From assembly GCA_002403455.1 (NCBI GenBank), contig DHHV01000051.1, positions 1 through 13,414 of the forward strand: a DNA stretch of 13,414 bases, read 5' to 3'. A program made the translations under genes and the position numbers. Positions 1 to 6,205 of this stretch are shown piece by piece; the stretch's first letter is position 1, and the number at the start of each line of letters is the position of its first letter. The notes below the pieces were generated by a model. It was not told the DNA's origin. It saw only the letters and a list, made by a program, of their open reading frames with translations, and did no database searches. Source of the stretch: Hyphomonadaceae bacterium UBA4763. GTDB taxonomy: Bacteria > Pseudomonadota > Alphaproteobacteria > Caulobacterales > Aquidulcibacteraceae.

Positions 1-275
1 TGGTCAACCAACAGCGAATATCGGCCCGGATGGGCCTCCAGGAAGGCGCAAAAGGCCCCGTTTCCTAACGGCGACAGCGGAATTTTCTCCAACGCTTCCG
101 ACACGACGACGACCGATCGCGCCGGCGGCGCAAACACGCGGAGCGCAAATCCCTCGGAAAAAGCGTGACAGCCCAAAACCGCAAAAGGATCGCCATGTTG
201 ACCGGCCGCCAATAATGCGCGATCCGGCGCGGAAAACAGCGAATTGGGCGTATTGTTCGCCGATCTGTCAGTCAT
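1..275 (-). CDS. glgB: 1,4-alpha-glucan branching enzyme GlgB, N-terminal part (cut by window edge)
   Basis: Reading the minus strand from an ATG at 275-273 gives 91 codons that stay open to the window edge. The protein begins MTDRSANN and contains the block HGDPFAVLGCH followed by LRVFAPPARSVVVV and GRYSLLV. This is the N1/carbohydrate-binding start of bacterial GlgB, in which a G-x-H-x-DPF-x-VLG-x-H motif precedes a beta-sandwich. GlgB transfers alpha-1,4 chain segments to form alpha-1,6 branches in cytoplasmic glycogen. The catalytic GH13 domain lies outside the window. The ATG overlaps the end of the upstream RpiR-type regulator gene by 8 bases, so the two are co-transcribed and probably translationally coupled. 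TreZ has a similar N-terminal sandwich but lacks the HGDPFAVLG block. Confidence 0.85.
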   Translation of the reverse strand, partial: MTDRSANNTPNSLFSAPDRALLAAGQHGDPFAVLGCHAFSEGFALRVFAPPARSVVVVSEALEKIPLSPLGNGAFCAFLEAHPGRYSLLVD

Positions 276-993
276 TTGGCGCCAAATCGCGCAGTAATTG
301 CGCTAAAGCGGCGTAAAAAACCGTCAAAACGAGCCGTATTTGCAGCTTATCTGCGCCTTGCGGCGCCTCAAAATGCGCATGATTGGCGTCTAAATTGCCC
401 ATAAAGGCGACAAAAAACGCGTGTTTTGCGCGCGAAAACCCCTCATTTTCATCCGAAAAAGCGTGAATTTCGAGGTCGAAAACGCCCTCATCGGCAGGCT
501 TGTTGCGCCAAAAAAGCTGCTTATTGGCCGCTTTGGCGGCCTCTTGCAGCGCGGTTTGCACCGCCAAATCCGCCCCCGGATCGACGATAAGAACGCGTTC
601 TGCGCCCGCTAAAGCCGCCGAAAACGCCTCGATTTGCGCCGTTTTCCACGACATTCTGAGGTCGAAAAGCAGCGAAAACACCGCCAAAAACGCTTCGCTG
701 ACCGCCGAAACCGACGGGTTTTGGACGGGATCGGGCATCGCTTTTGGGGTCATTCGACCCAAATCGCGGGCGATTTGACGCTTCAAATCCTGCACGCCAA
801 GGCAGCCGACCGCCCGACAGAACCGAATGACGGTTGGTTCACTAACGCCTGCCGCTTGCGCCAAATCGGCGATCGACAGGCTGGCGGCCAAGGCCGGCGC
901 GCCGAGCACAAAGGCGCCGACCCGTCGTTCCGACGGCCGCATCCGCGCCATTTGGCTCTCTACCTGATCGAAAATCACGCGATTCCGCCTCAA
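268..993 (-). CDS. RpiR-family transcriptional regulator with shortened SIS domain
   Basis: A 241-residue protein. Residues about 10-80 are a typical RpiR N-terminal helix-turn-helix domain: RPSERRVGAFVL, then LSIADLAQAAGVSEPTVIRF (helix-turn-helix about 38-65). RpiR regulators bind DNA through this domain and sense phosphosugars through a C-terminal SIS domain. Here the C-terminal part (about 100-236) is shorter than usual (family about 280-300 residues). It keeps a first strand (RVLIVDPGAD) and a final helix resembling SIS (LQIRLVLTVFYAALAQLL), but I cannot find the serine-rich phosphosugar loop. The start is uncertain. TTG at 993 has AAGG very close upstream; an in-frame GTG at 978 has GAGG nine bases before it and may be the true start. 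It overlaps glgB and diverges from the sugar importer, so it is the natural candidate regulator of both. Confidence 0.85.
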   Translation of the reverse strand: MRRNRVIFDQVESQMARMRPSERRVGAFVLGAPALAASLSIADLAQAAGVSEPTVIRFCRAVGCLGVQDLKRQIARDLGRMTPKAMPDPVQNPSVSAVSEAFLAVFSLLFDLRMSWKTAQIEAFSAALAGAERVLIVDPGADLAVQTALQEAAKAANKQLFWRNKPADEGVFDLEIHAFSDENEGFSRAKHAFFVAFMGNLDANHAHFEAPQGADKLQIRLVLTVFYAALAQLLRDLAPND

Positions 994-1021
994 AACCTTG
1001 ATTTTTGGAATAGCGGATCGA

Positions 1022-1050
1022 TTGCCATCCCTTTGTAGTTTAGCTAACCT
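1022..1050 (+). promoter_or_regulatory. Possible promoter with overlapping palindrome for the sugar importer operon
   Basis: In the 163-base gap between the divergent regulator and importer genes, TTGCCA (1022-1027) is followed after 17 bases by TAACCT (1045-1050), a fair sigma70 -35 and a weak -10. The -10 overlaps the palindrome TTAGCTAA (1040-1047), which extends with one mismatched pair to AGTTTAGCTAACCT (1037-1050). A repressor such as the neighbouring RpiR-type protein could bind there. This rests on pattern only, and the -10 match is poor. Confidence 0.3.
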
Positions 1051-1118
1051 CAGCCATCAAAAGAGATCAACAACAAGGAAAGCGCGTCAAATTGACCGTT
1101 TTCAGGGGAGGAAGCAGC

Positions 1119-1160
1119 ATGACGGGGGCCGCAACCGGCGCGCAAAGAGCGCGCGCGTGA
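1119..1160 (+). CDS. Possible 13-residue leader peptide overlapping the ATPase start
   Basis: An ATG at 1119 follows an unusually strong ribosome-binding site, GGGGAGGA at 1105-1112, with seven bases between GGAGG and ATG. It encodes MTGAATGAQRARA and stops at TGA 1158-1160. The stop overlaps the GTG start of the importer ATPase (1157-1159) in the arrangement GTGA, which is typical of translational coupling. I see no poly-residue run that would suggest amino-acid attenuation. Alternatives: a one-base sequence error that separates a longer ATPase N-terminus from its true ATG, or a natural frameshift. The ribosome-binding site is clear; the function of the peptide is unknown. Confidence 0.4.
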   Translation: MTGAATGAQRARA

Positions 1161-2275
1161 CCGGAATTTCCTTCAAATCCGTGTCAATGGCTTATGACGG
1201 CGTGCGCGTCGTCGAGGGCTTGGACCTTGAGGTTCAGGACCGGGAATTCATGGTTTTTGTGGGTCCGTCAGGCTGCGGCAAATCGACCGCCTTGCGGCTG
1301 ATTGCCGGGCTGGAGCGGCCGACCAGCGGCGATATTCACATCGGCGCGCGCAATGTCACCCAAGTCGAGCCCAAAGACCGCGACGTCGCCATGGTGTTTC
1401 AGTCTTATGCGCTTTACCCGCATATGAGCGTGGCGGAAAATATCGCCTTCGGCTTGAAAGTCCGTAAAATGCCGGCGGACGAGATCGCCGCGCGAGTCAA
1501 AGAAGCCGCAGAATTGTTGGGCTTACAGAAATATCTTGACCGGACGCCGCGACAATTATCGGGCGGTCAACGCCAGCGCGTTGCTTTGGGCCGCGCCTTG
1601 GTACGGCGTCCGTCCGTATTTTTGTTTGACGAGCCTTTGTCTAATCTGGACGCCGAATTGCGCGGGGTGATGCGGGCCGAGATTGCGAAATTGCAGCGGC
1701 GCCTCGCGACGACGACGGTCTATGTCACCCATGATCAGGTGGAGGCGATGACGATGGGCGATCGGATCGCCGTGCTCGCCCCGCTCGACCGCGGCAAGGG
1801 GCGCAATTTGATGCAAGTCGGGGCGCCTCTGGCGCTCTATGACCGCCCGGCCAATGTGTTTGTGGCGAAATTTCTCGGCGCGCCGCGAATGAATTTTTTC
1901 AGCGCGGTTTCAAATGGCGATCGGACGCTGGCTTGCGCTGGCTTAAGTCTCGATATTCCAACGACTTATGTTGGCGGGTCAGCGCTGGCGCCGGGGAAAA
2001 GCGTACTGGTCGGCATCAGGCCCGAGCATTGTACTTTGGGCGCCTTTGACGGTCGGCCAGGCGGGTTTGTCGTGTCAGGGCTGGTCGATATCTTGGAAAC
2101 GCTCGGCCACGAGACGATTGCTTATCTTTCGACGCCAATCGGGCCGATCGTCGCCAAATTGCCGGCCGGCGCGACTGGCCTGAAGGTTGGCGAGAACGCA
2201 ACCCTGACGCTCGATGATCGGCGTTTTCACTTGTTCGATCCGGAGACCGAAGCCCGGCTTGCGGAGCGGCTGTGA
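1157..2275 (+). CDS. Sugar ABC transporter ATP-binding protein (MalK/UgpC/MsmK type)
   Basis: From GTG 1157 the protein has 372 residues, the usual size for the MalK/UgpC family. Visible motifs: Walker A GPSGCGKST (36-44), Q-loop with FQSYALYPHMSV (Q82), signature LSGGQRQRVALGRAL (from 134), Walker B VFLFDEPLSNLD (D158, E159) and H-loop THDQ (H192). The C-terminal third (about 240-372) contains VGIRPEH, the mark of the TOBE/regulatory domain. It would hydrolyse ATP on the cytoplasmic face to drive import by the two downstream permeases. The reading frame is open further upstream (to 998), but the extension resembles nothing, and VTGISFKSVSMAYDG matches the family N-terminus, so GTG 1157 is chosen. 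It ends TGATG with the binding-protein gene. Substrate cannot be read from this subunit. Confidence 0.93.
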   Translation: MTGISFKSVSMAYDGVRVVEGLDLEVQDREFMVFVGPSGCGKSTALRLIAGLERPTSGDIHIGARNVTQVEPKDRDVAMVFQSYALYPHMSVAENIAFGLKVRKMPADEIAARVKEAAELLGLQKYLDRTPRQLSGGQRQRVALGRALVRRPSVFLFDEPLSNLDAELRGVMRAEIAKLQRRLATTTVYVTHDQVEAMTMGDRIAVLAPLDRGKGRNLMQVGAPLALYDRPANVFVAKFLGAPRMNFFSAVSNGDRTLACAGLSLDIPTTYVGGSALAPGKSVLVGIRPEHCTLGAFDGRPGGFVVSGLVDILETLGHETIAYLSTPIGPIVAKLPAGATGLKVGENATLTLDDRRFHLFDPETEARLAERL

Positions 2276-3504
2276 TGGCGATTGCGCGCGCTTTCAGCCT
2301 GATTTTGCTGATGTTTTTGGCGGCGTGCAACGCCAAAGAACGCGGCTCGACCGAAATCACCCTTTGGCACGCTTATCGCGGCGCGGAAGCAGACGCGCTC
2401 CAAGCCGTCGTTGAGATCTATAACAGCGCCAATGCGGCGCGCGGGGTGCAAGTGCGCACCTTGCCGGTGCCGTTTGACGCCTATGCCGACAAGATTTCCG
2501 CCGCCGTGCCGCGCGGACGCGGCCCCGATTTGTTTTTGTTTGCGCAGGATCGGCTGGGCGGCTGGGCGGAAGCCGGTCAAGCCGTTGAACCGATTGGGTT
2601 TTTGCTGGAAGAGCGCCATCGGAGCCGGTTTTTACCGAATATGCTGGAGGCGATGACCTATCGCGGTCAAGTTTATGGATTGCCGTTTAATTTCAAATCT
2701 TTGGCGCTGATCCGCAACACCGCTTTGGCGCCCGAGGCGCCCACAACGTCGCAAGAACTCGCCGCGATCGCCCGCGCCAATACGCAAGCGGCGCGAGGCA
2801 TTTATGGATTGGCGTTTCAATATCAGAATTTCGACTTTCAGGCGGCCTTACTGAACGGCTTTGGCGGCGGCGCGCTGGATGAGCGCAATCGAGCGATCCT
2901 TGATCGCGCCGAAAACGCCCGCGCTTTCGAGTTGTTGCTGCGCTGGAAAGACGAAGATCCGAAATTGCCGCCCGAACCGTCCGGCGCCCTGATCACCAGT
3001 CTCTTCAACAGCCAGCGCGCCGCCTTTGTGATCTCGGGGCCGTGGTTTTTTGGCGAGGTTGCGCCAGAAATCGCGGCGGCGGTGTCGCCTTTGCCGACCT
3101 TGGACGAAGCGGGGGGCGCGCCGATCCGCCCCTGGGTGTTCGTTGAAGGCGTTTTCATCGCGCAAGGCTCGAAAAATGTTGATGAAGCCTTTGCTTTTGC
3201 AGACTTTTTGACCGGTCCCGACGCCGCCGCGGTCATGGCGGCGCAGGGGCGCCAATTGCCGGCCAATGCGGAGGTCTATCAACGCCGCGAAATCGCCGAC
3301 GACCCAGTGCTGGCCGGGTTTCGCCAGCAATTGGACAGTGCGGTGCTGATCCCGAATGCGGCGGAGATGGCCCTCGTTTGGGCGCCGGGCGAGCAGGCCT
3401 CACGCCGGATTTTGCGCAAAGAGGCGGGGCCGGCGGCGGCGCTCGCCGATGCGCAAGCAGCGCTTGAGCGCTCCATCGCCGATCTGCGCAGGCCCCAGCC
3501 ATGA
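2275..3504 (+). CDS. Extracellular sugar-binding lipoprotein (MalE-like, SBP family 1)
   Basis: A 409-residue binding protein from ATG 2275, one base overlapping the ATPase stop; an adjacent GTG at 2272 is possible. The N-terminus MAIARAFSLILLMFLAAC is a lipoprotein signal peptide with lipobox LAAC, lipidated at C18. The mature part opens with EITLWHAYRGAEADALQ, the typical first strand and helix of family 1 sugar-binding proteins, followed by GPDLFLFAQDRLGGWAEAG, YGLPFN, and a later YGLAFQYQNFDF segment rich in aromatic residues. It would capture a sugar, probably an oligosaccharide given the adjacent glgB, and deliver it to the permeases. Most Gram-negative MalE proteins are soluble, so a lipid anchor is notable. 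Substrate (maltodextrin, trehalose or other) is inference only. Confidence 0.92.
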   Translation: MAIARAFSLILLMFLAACNAKERGSTEITLWHAYRGAEADALQAVVEIYNSANAARGVQVRTLPVPFDAYADKISAAVPRGRGPDLFLFAQDRLGGWAEAGQAVEPIGFLLEERHRSRFLPNMLEAMTYRGQVYGLPFNFKSLALIRNTALAPEAPTTSQELAAIARANTQAARGIYGLAFQYQNFDFQAALLNGFGGGALDERNRAILDRAENARAFELLLRWKDEDPKLPPEPSGALITSLFNSQRAAFVISGPWFFGEVAPEIAAAVSPLPTLDEAGGAPIRPWVFVEGVFIAQGSKNVDEAFAFADFLTGPDAAAVMAAQGRQLPANAEVYQRREIADDPVLAGFRQQLDSAVLIPNAAEMALVWAPGEQASRRILRKEAGPAAALADAQAALERSIADLRRPQP

Positions 3505-5168
3505 CGCGGTTCTGGATCGGGGCTGTGATCGGGTTGCTGCTGGCCTTTGTGGGGCTGGCGGCGCAACAGATGGGCGCGGCGCGCCAGCAGGCAATCGCGC
3601 AAAGCGCTGAAAACGCGACGAAAATCGCGCTGGAGCTCGCCAGCGCGATCGCCGAAGGCCAAGCGCCGGTCACCGCGTTGACGCAAAGCCAAGGAGAATT
3701 GCCGCCGGGGTTCCGGGCGCTCGCGATCAGCGCCGGGGCGCGAACGGTTCTGGCGGAAATCAATGCGGGCGGGGACCTCGCGCCGCCGCGCCGGCTGACG
3801 CGCGATGAAAAGCTTTATTACGATCTGGCCTTTGGCCTGGCGACCGCTTTGGCGATCAATGTCGAAGAGGGCGCGCGCGTTCGCCCTGAAATCAATGTCT
3901 TGGCCGGCCGGGAGCAGATCCGGGCCGCCGCGCCCTTTCCACGCGCCGAGGGCGGGCCGGGCGTCGTCGTCGTCGAGGGGCGCCCAGCGCCCCCGTCTTT
4001 GCCCCTATCACGCAGTCTCCTGGCGTTTAGCGCGGCGTTGGTCGGATTTGTTCTGTTGGGGCGGTTCTGGCCGGCGGGGCAGGGCGCCAAGGCCGTGGCG
4101 CTGGCGCGGATGTTTGCGCTGGCCGCAGCTATTTTAGGTTCGATCAGCGGGGCCTGGGTCGGCGTGCTGACCGCCGCGATTGGCGGCTATGCGCTGGCGC
4201 TCGCCATCGCGTCGGGCGGGGTGGAGCAGGCGGGAAAGACGCTGCTCAAGCATAATTTCGCCTATGCGGCGGTTAGTCCAGCGTTGCTGGCGCTGACCCT
4301 ACTGTCTTTCTTTCCGATGTTTTACGGCTTTGTGCTGTCGCTGACCGACACCACCTTGTTTAATCTATCGCAGCCTTTGCTCGATCGATTTAACGGCCTT
4401 GCCAATTATGGGCGGATTCTTGGCGATTTCCAGGTGACGACCGCCAGTGAGGGCCGCACGCTGATCAATTACGGCAATTTCTATTGGACCTTGGGCGTGA
4501 CCTTGGCCTGGACATTGACCAATGTGACGATCGGGGTGTCGCTGGGGCTCGGGCTCGCTTTGGCGCTGAATACGCAAGGACTGGCCTTTGCCGGCGCCTA
4601 CCGGACCATTTTGCTGCTGCCGTGGGCGATCCCCAATTATATCACCGCTTTGGCCTGGAAGGGCCTGTTCAACCCGCAATTTGGCGCGATCAATCAGCTC
4701 CTGCAGGCGGGCGGCCTTGAGCCTGTTTCTTGGTTTGACCAGTTCGGCACGGCGTTTCTGACCTCGCTCGCCGCCAATGCTTGGCTGTCCTTCCCGTTCA
4801 TGATGGTGGTGAGCCTTGGCGCGCTGCAAGCGGTCAATCGGGAGATGTATGAGGCGGCGCGGCTGGAAGGCGCTTCCGCCTGGCGGCAATTCTGGTCGAT
4901 CACGCTGCCGGCGATCCGCCCGGCGCTCGCCCCGTCCGTGCTGTTGTCGGCGGTGTGGACGTTCAACATGTTCAACGTGATTTTCCTGGTGTCGGGCGGG
5001 GAGCCGGCCGGCGCGACCGAAATCCTGATCACCCAAGCCTACCGTTATGGCATTGAAGAATATCGCTATGGTTATGCGGCGGCCTATTCGATCGTGATCT
5101 TCGGCTTGTTGCTGCTGTTTGGCCTGGTGCAAGCCCAGGCTGGAAAACGGGCGGAGACGGCGCGATGA
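3501..5168 (+). CDS. MalF-like sugar ABC permease with long N-terminal membrane/extracytoplasmic extension
   Basis: A 555-residue inner-membrane permease; its ATG overlaps the preceding TGA (ATGA). Residues about 250-555 are a normal MalF-type core: VSPALLALTLLSFFPMFYGF, a transmembrane series, the coupling loop EAARLEGASAWRQFWSITLP (451-470) that contacts the ATPase, and a final hydrophobic helix near 526-546. The first 250 residues are additional. They comprise a transmembrane helix (about 4-22), a soluble part of about 145 residues (23-168), another helix (about 170-190), and two more hydrophobic stretches (about 200-237). The soluble part contains RALAISAGARTVLAEI and, near its end, RAAAPF and GPGVVVVEG, reminiscent of a small Cache/PAS-like sensor. 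E. coli MalF has an extra periplasmic loop elsewhere (P2); the core here has no such large loop. Family assignment is firm; the role of the extension is inference. Confidence 0.92.
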   Translation: MTRFWIGAVIGLLLAFVGLAAQQMGAARQQAIAQSAENATKIALELASAIAEGQAPVTALTQSQGELPPGFRALAISAGARTVLAEINAGGDLAPPRRLTRDEKLYYDLAFGLATALAINVEEGARVRPEINVLAGREQIRAAAPFPRAEGGPGVVVVEGRPAPPSLPLSRSLLAFSAALVGFVLLGRFWPAGQGAKAVALARMFALAAAILGSISGAWVGVLTAAIGGYALALAIASGGVEQAGKTLLKHNFAYAAVSPALLALTLLSFFPMFYGFVLSLTDTTLFNLSQPLLDRFNGLANYGRILGDFQVTTASEGRTLINYGNFYWTLGVTLAWTLTNVTIGVSLGLGLALALNTQGLAFAGAYRTILLLPWAIPNYITALAWKGLFNPQFGAINQLLQAGGLEPVSWFDQFGTAFLTSLAANAWLSFPFMMVVSLGALQAVNREMYEAARLEGASAWRQFWSITLPAIRPALAPSVLLSAVWTFNMFNVIFLVSGGEPAGATEILITQAYRYGIEEYRYGYAAAYSIVIFGLLLLFGLVQAQAGKRAETAR

Positions 5169-6001
5169 ATTTCAGCAAACATTGGCCGATCCATTTGGGA
5201 TTGATCGCCTTTATTGGTCTCGCCATGTATCCGATCCTGTGGGTCGTGGCTTTGGCCTTTTCGGGGAGCCAGGATCTAACGCTCGCGAATTTGCCGGCCG
5301 ATCCGACCCAAGGCGATCATTTGGCGGCGGCTTTGCCGTTTCCGGAGCGCTGGAGTCTGGCCAATTTCAGTGGCCTGATGCGCGATTTGCCGTTCCTGCA
5401 ATGGATGGGCAACAGCCTGATCGTTTCGGGCCTGACAACCTTGGCCGGGATCGTCATCGCTTGTCCGGCGGCTTACGCCTTTTCACGCTTTCGCTTTCCG
5501 GGCCAGCGCGCCGGATTGTTCTTGTTCCTGGTCAGCCAGATGTATCCGGTGGTCGTCATGCTGGCGCCGCTTTACGTGATCGTGTCGGAATGGCTGCGGC
5601 TCGGCGACAGCCTGTGGGGGCTGATGCTGGTTTACGCGGCGACGGCGGCGCCGTTTTGCGTGTGGATGCTGAAAGGCTATTTCGACACCATCCCAATTGA
5701 GATCGAGGAAAGCGCCATCATGGACGGGGTGTCTCGGCCGCGGATTTTCTGGGAAATCGTCCTGCCCTTGGCGCGCCCGGCGATCGCGGTTACCGCGTTG
5801 TTTTCCTTCATGACGGCGTGGAACGAGTTTATCCTGGCGGCGATTTTCCTGGAAAATCAGGACAAATACACCGCGCCCGTCGGCTTGCGGTTTTTGGTCA
5901 GCGATTACACCGCCGATTGGGGTTATTTCGCCGCCGGCTCGATCTTGGTGTCGCTGCCGGTCGCGGCGTTGTTTTTTGCGCTGCAAAAGAATTTGGTGTA
6001 G
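5165..6001 (+). CDS. MalG-like sugar ABC permease, ending at an amber codon before its conserved tail
   Basis: A 278-residue inner-membrane permease whose ATG overlaps the MalF stop (ATGA). It shows an N-terminal helix (LGLIAFIGLAMYPILWVVAL), the NSL segment after the first periplasmic stretch (near 83), FSRFRFPG (106-113), and the coupling loop EESAIMDGVSRPRIFWEIVL (181-200) followed by PLARP. The C-terminal helix ends at LQKNLV, where MalG proteins normally continue with about ten more residues (LVxGLTAGxVKG). Here TAG (5999-6001) is followed in frame by codons for GLSEGAVK and then TAA (6026-6028), so the tail is intact but lies behind a stop. This is a recent nonsense change, readthrough or a sequence error. 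The protein may be slightly truncated. Confidence 0.92.
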   Translation: MNFSKHWPIHLGLIAFIGLAMYPILWVVALAFSGSQDLTLANLPADPTQGDHLAAALPFPERWSLANFSGLMRDLPFLQWMGNSLIVSGLTTLAGIVIACPAAYAFSRFRFPGQRAGLFLFLVSQMYPVVVMLAPLYVIVSEWLRLGDSLWGLMLVYAATAAPFCVWMLKGYFDTIPIEIEESAIMDGVSRPRIFWEIVLPLARPAIAVTALFSFMTAWNEFILAAIFLENQDKYTAPVGLRFLVSDYTADWGYFAAGSILVSLPVAALFFALQKNLV

Positions 6002-6028
6002 GGCCTCTCAGAGGGCGCCGTGAAATAA
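6002..6028 (+). other. In-frame MalG C-terminal tail behind the amber stop
   Basis: Continuing in the malG-like frame past TAG, the codons read GGC CTC TCA GAG GGC, then GCC GTG AAA TAA, giving GLSEGAVK and a stop. This matches the conserved end of MalG proteins (GLTAGGVKG in E. coli). Non-coding sequence would hardly produce this by chance directly after LV, so it is the original end of the gene. Confidence 0.75.
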
Positions 6029-6096
6029 AGCGCCGCATTGCGCGCGCGGCTTTCGATGGGGTCGCGCATCGTCAAGCAAAATCGAGCCGTTTAAGG

Positions 6097-6167
6097 TGCG
6101 CGAGGTTTTTGTTTCGCGCATTTTCTTAACGCGAACCGGTTCCCACTTCGCTTGAAAATGCTGTAGA
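6097..6167. repeat. Hyphomicrobiales-type palindromic intergenic repeat
   Basis: The gap before ettA holds nested inverted repeats. GCATTTTC (6118-6125) pairs with GAAAATGC (6154-6161), and inside it GCGAA (6131-6135) pairs with TTCGC (6147-6151) around an ACCGGTTCCCAC core. A second repeat, TGCGCGA (6097-6103) with TCGCGCA (6114-6120), overlaps its left arm. The GCGAACCGGTTCCCACTTCG core is familiar from highly repeated intergenic elements in Bradyrhizobium and relatives. Only one copy is present in this window. Its role is unknown; it could act as an RNA hairpin after the importer operon. The rest of the gap (6029-6205) shows no clear promoter. Confidence 0.6.
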
Positions 6168-6205
6168 GCCTGGGTCTCGGTTCCTTGAAAGCGATTTACT
6201 CTTCG

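Noticed and set aside
421..1038. Several plus-strand frames opposite the RpiR-type regulator
   Set aside because: The minus-strand protein has a clear RpiR helix-turn-helix; the plus-strand frames are Arg/Ser-rich shadows with no family resemblance.
6001..6019. Palindrome CCTCTCAGAGG after the MalG stop as a terminator
   Set aside because: The loop is too small for more than about three stem pairs, no T-run follows, and the bases encode the conserved MalG tail.
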